Assembly: GCF_001025175.1 (NCBI RefSeq)
Contig: NZ_AP012324.1
Span: forward strand, 930,001-994,000
Length of the DNA: 64,000 nt
Direction: 5' to 3'
From: Bifidobacterium breve DSM 20213 = JCM 1192
Lineage (GTDB): Bacteria > Actinomycetota > Actinomycetes > Actinomycetales > Bifidobacteriaceae
Shown here: piece by piece, positions 60,261-64,000 of the stretch
Position numbering within the stretch: position 1 is the first letter of the stretch
How the letters are laid out: each line of letters begins with the position of its first letter
Notes under the pieces: generated by a model
Databases searched by the model: none
What the model was told of the DNA's origin: nothing
Seen by the model: the letters and a program-made list of their open reading frames with translations, nothing else
Made by a program: the position numbers and the translations under genes

Positions 60261-61631
60261 ATGCCCGTGACGTCCGATGGGGTGGACGGTCCTGGCGCGT
60301 ATGCTGAGGCCATGGCGAACGAGGGGGCCGATGCCGCGTGGGTCCGGCGTGTGGCGTTGCTGCTCATCGGTCAGGCGTTCTCGCTGTTGGGCTCCAGCAT
60401 CGTGCAGTACGCCATCTGGTGGTGGATCGTATTGCAGACCAGAACCGGTTCGGCGATGCTGCTGGCCACTCTGTTCGGCGTGGTGCCGCAGGCCGTGGTC
60501 TCGATTTTCGGCGGCTCATGGGCGGACCGCCATAATCGCAAACTGCTGATCATGCTGCCGGACATGGTGATCGCCGCCGTCACCGTCGTGTTGTCGTTGG
60601 GCTTCGCGATGGGGTGGGCCGGACTGGCCACGATCTTCGTGGTGCTGCTCATCCGTTCGGCGGGCGGCGGCATCCAGACGCCGGCCGTACAGTCGTTCAT
60701 CCCGGACGTCGTGCCCTCCGGCAAACTGCTGCGCGTCAATTCGATATACGGTGTGATCAATTCGGCGAACATGATAGTGGCGCCGGCGGTGGCCGCCGTG
60801 CTCATCAACATGGTGCCGTTGTGGTCGATCCTGCTGATCGACGTGACCACGGCGGTCATCGGCGTCGGGTTCGTGGCGTTGATCAAGGTGCCGAAGAGAC
60901 GCGCGACGGCGGAGCGTGCCGCGCACGCCGCGCCCGAAGGGGAGGGGCGCTCGCCGCTCGTCGGCGTCCGCCGTGTCTTCGCCGACCTCAAGGTGGGATT
61001 CGACTACGCGTGGCATCGGCCGAATCTGCGCAACGTGGTGTTGGGCGACGCGCTGACCTGTTTCATCGCCGTGGCCCCGATGAATCTGACCCTGCTGCTC
61101 ATGACCCGCGAATACGAGGGAATCGATCTGAATCTGGGGTTCATCAACCTGACCACCGCCTCCGACAAGCTCGCGGCCAATGAGCTGGGCTGGAGCATCG
61201 GCATGTTGCTTGGCGGCGCGTTCATGTCCACCATCGGGGCCAAGGTCGTGCGCGACAACATGCGTATGGTCGCACTCGGCGTCACCTTGGTCGGCGTGAC
61301 CGTGGTGGGTCTCGGGGTCGCGCCCAATCTGCTGGCGTACCTGTTCGTCGACGTGGCGAATGGCGTCGCCTCCGCCATCTGCGTGGGTCCGATGCGCACC
61401 ATCATGCAGACCGAGTCCGATGAGCATGTGGTCGGCCGCGTCTTTGGTCTCGACACCACGCTCAGCACGCTGGGCATGCCGTTGGGCATGCTGGTCTTCG
61501 CGCCTCTGGCCGACCTGATCCCGATTTCGCTGGTGTTCGTCATCGGCGGTGTGTTGACCTTGCCCATCGGCGTCTATCTGTTCGGCCAGACGCGCAGGCG
61601 TGCCGGAGCGGTGCCGGACCGGGGACGATGA
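60261..61631 (+). CDS. MFS transporter (MFS_3 type, putative exporter)
   Basis: The 456-residue protein starts WVRRVALLLIGQAFSLLGSSIVQYAIWW and has GGSWADRHNRKLLIMLPD between helices 2 and 3, AGGGIQTPAVQSFIPDVV, and LGMPLGMLVFAPLADLIP. This matches the 12-helix MFS_3/EntS-like group. GGAG lies 6 nt before ATG at 60261. A partial, frameshifted copy of residues about 256-320 lies at 44885. A C8A7 homopolymer follows the stop at 61643. Confidence 0.88.
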   Translation: MPVTSDGVDGPGAYAEAMANEGADAAWVRRVALLLIGQAFSLLGSSIVQYAIWWWIVLQTRTGSAMLLATLFGVVPQAVVSIFGGSWADRHNRKLLIMLPDMVIAAVTVVLSLGFAMGWAGLATIFVVLLIRSAGGGIQTPAVQSFIPDVVPSGKLLRVNSIYGVINSANMIVAPAVAAVLINMVPLWSILLIDVTTAVIGVGFVALIKVPKRRATAERAAHAAPEGEGRSPLVGVRRVFADLKVGFDYAWHRPNLRNVVLGDALTCFIAVAPMNLTLLLMTREYEGIDLNLGFINLTTASDKLAANELGWSIGMLLGGAFMSTIGAKVVRDNMRMVALGVTLVGVTVVGLGVAPNLLAYLFVDVANGVASAICVGPMRTIMQTESDEHVVGRVFGLDTTLSTLGMPLGMLVFAPLADLIPISLVFVIGGVLTLPIGVYLFGQTRRRAGAVPDRGR

Positions 61632-61750
61632 TCGCCGGGAAGCCCCCCCCAAAAAAACAGTGTTCATGTGAAATTCACCGCATATTCGCGCTTTTGCCGG
61701 TCTGCCATGATTAGCCTTGAACAAGGAACAGCAGAGTAGAAGCAGAAGGT

Positions 61751-62332
61751 ATGCGCGTATTCGATTTTGACGGAACCATCTACGACGGCGAAAGCCTGTT
61801 CGACCTGTACCTGTATTCCGCCCGACACGACCCGAAGGTGTTCCGCTTCATCGCACCCGTGCTGCGGTACGCGGTCAAATACAAACTCGGGCGGGCCACG
61901 CTTGAGCAGATGGAATACGGCGTGGGCAGGATGGCCGAAGGCTATCTCACGGAGCTGAACCGTTCCCGGCGTGTGGCGAGCGTCGAACAGCTTGTGAACG
62001 ATTTCTGGGATCGGAACTACCCGCGCATCAAGCCCTGGTACCAGCCCGAACCGAATGACGTGATCCTCACCGCGTCCTTCGACCTGACGGTGGGGGAGGC
62101 ATGCCGCAGGCTCGGCGTGCGGAACCTCGTGGCCAGCAAGGTCGATATGGAGACGATGAAGGTCACGTATCTCAACTTCAACACCAACAAGGCCAGACGA
62201 TTCCGCGAGCTGTACGGTCCGGACGCCGTCGTCGACGAGTTCTACACCGACTCGAGGTTCGACCAGCCGATGATCGATATGGCCCGTCGTGCGTTCATGG
62301 TCAAAGGGAATACCATAACGCGGGTGAAATAG
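61751..62332 (+). CDS. HAD-IB family phosphatase
   Basis: The 193-residue hydrolase has motif I FDFDGTIYDGE at the very start, motif II in VILTASFDLTVGEACRR, and a late DAVVDEFYTDSRFDQP as the acidic motif IV. The pattern resembles SerB/CicA-like HAD-IB enzymes. AGAAGGT lies just before the ATG. It is followed by the histidine phosphatase gene after 50 bp, probably in one operon. Confidence 0.88.
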   Translation: MRVFDFDGTIYDGESLFDLYLYSARHDPKVFRFIAPVLRYAVKYKLGRATLEQMEYGVGRMAEGYLTELNRSRRVASVEQLVNDFWDRNYPRIKPWYQPEPNDVILTASFDLTVGEACRRLGVRNLVASKVDMETMKVTYLNFNTNKARRFRELYGPDAVVDEFYTDSRFDQPMIDMARRAFMVKGNTITRVK

Positions 62333-62382
62333 CGGACGGCGCGGAACAACGAAGCGTCACCGACAACGAAGGAGGAGCACAG

Positions 62383-63213
62383 ATGAGCATGCCGCTCGAT
62401 CTTTACGTAATCCGACATGGCGAATCCGAAGCGAACGTCATCGTCGAAGCAGGCGAACAAGGCGACAACTCCCTGTACACGCAGGACAACGTCACCGTGC
62501 CCGACCGCTCATGGCGGCTCACCGCCACCGGCCGCAAGCAGGCCGACTGCATTGGCCGTTGGCTTGTCAGCCAGCAGCAGCTGTTCGACCGCTACATGGT
62601 CTCGCCGTATGTGCGCACCCGCGAGACCGCGGCCACCATGGCCTTGCCCAAAGCCAAGTGGGAGGAGAACCGTGTGCTGCGCGAACGCTCCTGGGGCGAG
62701 ATCAACACCATCACCAAGGACGAGTTCAAAACCAACTACGCCCGCAACTGGAACTTCAAGAACACCGACCCGTTGTACTGGCGGCCGCCGGCGGGCGAAT
62801 CCATCGCCGACGTGGCCGAGGACCGCGTGCATAACATCCTGACCTCGTTGAGCCGCAAATCCGACTCGGAGTCCGTGGTCATGGTCACGCACGGCGACTT
62901 CATGCTCGCTCTGATGCTCACCATCGAGGATCTGGCCGACGAGGAGTTCCTGCATCGCGCCGATTCGGACGACTGGAAGATCACCAACTGCACGTGCCTG
63001 CATTACACGCGCCGAGACCCCGAAACCGGTCGCACGTCCAAGCGTGTGCGTTGGGAGCAGACCGCCCGGCCCGTGCTTGACGAGGCGAGCGGACGTTGGG
63101 AGGTCAAGGTGGAGCCGTGGCGCGAATTCAAACGCCCATATCTGTCCAATGGCGATTTGGTGGACGTGGTGCAGGCCGTCGACCCGCACCTGCTGGAGTA
63201 TTACGGCAAATAG
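62383..63213 (+). CDS. histidine phosphatase (phosphoglycerate mutase-like) family protein
   Basis: The 276-residue protein has the RHG motif YVIRHGESEAN near residues 8-18, VSPYVRTRETA, ERSWGEINT, and the second catalytic histidine in VVMVTHGDFML. It is longer than simple PGM-like phosphatases because of insertions after residue 60 and a C-terminal tail. AAGGAGG precedes the ATG at 62383. Substrate unknown. Confidence 0.9.
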   Translation: MSMPLDLYVIRHGESEANVIVEAGEQGDNSLYTQDNVTVPDRSWRLTATGRKQADCIGRWLVSQQQLFDRYMVSPYVRTRETAATMALPKAKWEENRVLRERSWGEINTITKDEFKTNYARNWNFKNTDPLYWRPPAGESIADVAEDRVHNILTSLSRKSDSESVVMVTHGDFMLALMLTIEDLADEEFLHRADSDDWKITNCTCLHYTRRDPETGRTSKRVRWEQTARPVLDEASGRWEVKVEPWREFKRPYLSNGDLVDVVQAVDPHLLEYYGK

Positions 63214-63318
63214 CTTGCGCAAAGTGCGTCTTCGCAAAATCTCTATGAGATACAATGTCGCACAGCGCGGTCGGATGTGTGTATGCCGTGCCTGACGCCG
63301 AGAGCGAGGAGAGTAGTA

Positions 63319-64000
63319 ATGTCCAATATCTTCCAGTGGCAATTGCATGGCGACGGCAAGACGTTGCAGCCCGGCGAGGTGGTCGAGCCTGATGAACGTC
63401 TGACTTGGACGCGTACCGCCGGCATCGGCGCGCAGCACGTCATCGCCATGTTCGGCGCCACCTTCCTGGTGCCGATTCTCACGGGCTTTGATCCGTCCGC
63501 CACCCTGTTCTTCACGGCCATGTCCACCGCACTGTTTTTGCTCATCAACAAGAACGTGCTGCCAAGCTATTTGGGCTCGTCCTTCGGCTTCATCGCCCCG
63601 ATCACCGCAGTCACCACCGCCAACAAGGGCATCGCGGTCGCCAGCTTCGGCATCATGTGCACCGGTATCCTGCTGGCTTTGGTCGGTGTGCTCGTGCATT
63701 ACGCCGGTGCCAAGTGGATCGACATCATCATGCCGCCGGTGGTCAACGGTGCGATCGTGGCCATTATCGGCTTCAATCTGGCGCCCTCCGTATGGACCAA
63801 TTTCAAGGCCGCGCCTGATACCGCAGTCGTGACTTTGCTGGCCGTGCTGCTTATCGCCGTGCTGTTCAAGGGACTGCTTGGTCGACTCAATATTCTGGTT
63901 GGCGTGATCATCGGCTACGTTTATGCCTGCTTCCGCGGCCAGGTCGACTTCTCCGCCATTAATGACGCCGCATGGATCGGCTTCCCGAAGTTCCACCTGC
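63319..64000 (+). CDS. uraA: uracil/xanthine permease (NCS2, UraA-like), 3' end beyond the window
   Basis: The first 227 residues are visible. They show the NCS2 start AGIGAQHVIAMFGATFLVPILTGFDPSATLF, the short helix region VLPSYLGSSFGFIAPI with the substrate loop, and PPVVNGAIVAIIGFNLAP, all typical of UraA/uracil-xanthine permeases. AGGAGAG lies before ATG at 63319, and a TACAAT -10-like box is at 63251. The gene continues past base 64000. The uracil over xanthine choice is inferred from the N-terminal pattern. Confidence 0.9.
   Translation, partial: MSNIFQWQLHGDGKTLQPGEVVEPDERLTWTRTAGIGAQHVIAMFGATFLVPILTGFDPSATLFFTAMSTALFLLINKNVLPSYLGSSFGFIAPITAVTTANKGIAVASFGIMCTGILLALVGVLVHYAGAKWIDIIMPPVVNGAIVAIIGFNLAPSVWTNFKAAPDTAVVTLLAVLLIAVLFKGLLGRLNILVGVIIGYVYACFRGQVDFSAINDAAWIGFPKFHL

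Noticed and set aside
61643..61660. C8A7 homopolymer as a phase-variation tract
   Set aside because: It lies between genes, after the MFS stop and 90 bp before the next start, so slippage would not change a frame.
62509..63996. 495-codon minus-strand frame at the right end
   Set aside because: Antisense of the histidine phosphatase and permease genes.

Overview
The window is high-GC actinobacterial DNA, almost certainly a Bifidobacterium and probably of the B. breve/B. longum group. The gene set is ordinary for that genus: a soluble-looking succinate dehydrogenase/fumarate reductase pair, a DprA/ComM-type block, an O-acetylhomoserine sulfhydrylase, pyridoxamine kinase, YchF, ProC, the nag genes and a sulfatase/anSME cluster. 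IS30, IS256-like and IS3 relics fit as well. No rRNA, tRNA, CRISPR array or replication origin was seen.

Layout. 1-8.0 kb: a LOG-like protein (5' cut), an O-methyltransferase, sdhAB and a yraN-comM-dprA block. 8.1-12 kb: an IS30 relic, pdxY, an unusual array of four hairpins with a 61-bp period, and metY. 12-19.5 kb: an FtsX-type ABC exporter, a large nested palindrome, and a two-component system whose kinase is a tandem fusion with a degenerate second half. 19.5-26.7 kb: a prolyl-aminopeptidase-like hydrolase, proC, a polar amino acid ABC importer and ychF. 26.9-32.1 kb: a visibly AT-richer island of Firmicutes style. It holds an AraC/GyrI-type regulator, a TfoX C-domain protein, a truncated GyrI-like protein, a MATE pump and a short UvrA-like ATPase. 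A 36-bp inverted repeat lies on its left and a broken transposase on its right. 32-39.6 kb: a Fic protein, YccF, a methyltransferase, a Cys/His-repeat cupin, a MazF/DinJ-type pair, a HipA-like kinase and a HigA remnant. 39.7-46.8 kb: a TetR/MFS pair with two matching operators, an MFS-CBS fusion behind a possible leader peptide, and a scrambled locus that joins an MFS fragment to a 5'-truncated glycogen phosphorylase. 47-59.3 kb: amino-sugar and sulfated-sugar utilisation, with nagA, nagB, a ROK kinase and a ROK repressor on the minus strand and a mutarotase, sugar MFS, sulfatase, sulfatase maturase and TauE exporter on the plus strand. 59.4-64 kb: a VOC protein, a dead yccF copy, an intact MFS related to the fragment at 44.9 kb, a HAD phosphatase, a histidine phosphatase and the start of a uracil/xanthine permease.

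How the parts work together. The 47-58 kb block reads as one pathway: import of a sulfated amino sugar, desulfation by a formylglycine sulfatase activated by its own radical SAM enzyme, export of sulfur oxyanion, then phosphorylation, deacetylation and deamination into glycolysis, under a ROK repressor. This matches the described GlcNAc-6-sulfate clusters of B. breve. The 26.9-32.1 kb island reads as an imported drug or DNA-ligand defence cassette. A family of GC-rich palindromic intergenic repeats recurs at five or more sites. Several genes appear to start as leaderless mRNAs, with a -10 box exactly 7 nt before the ATG.
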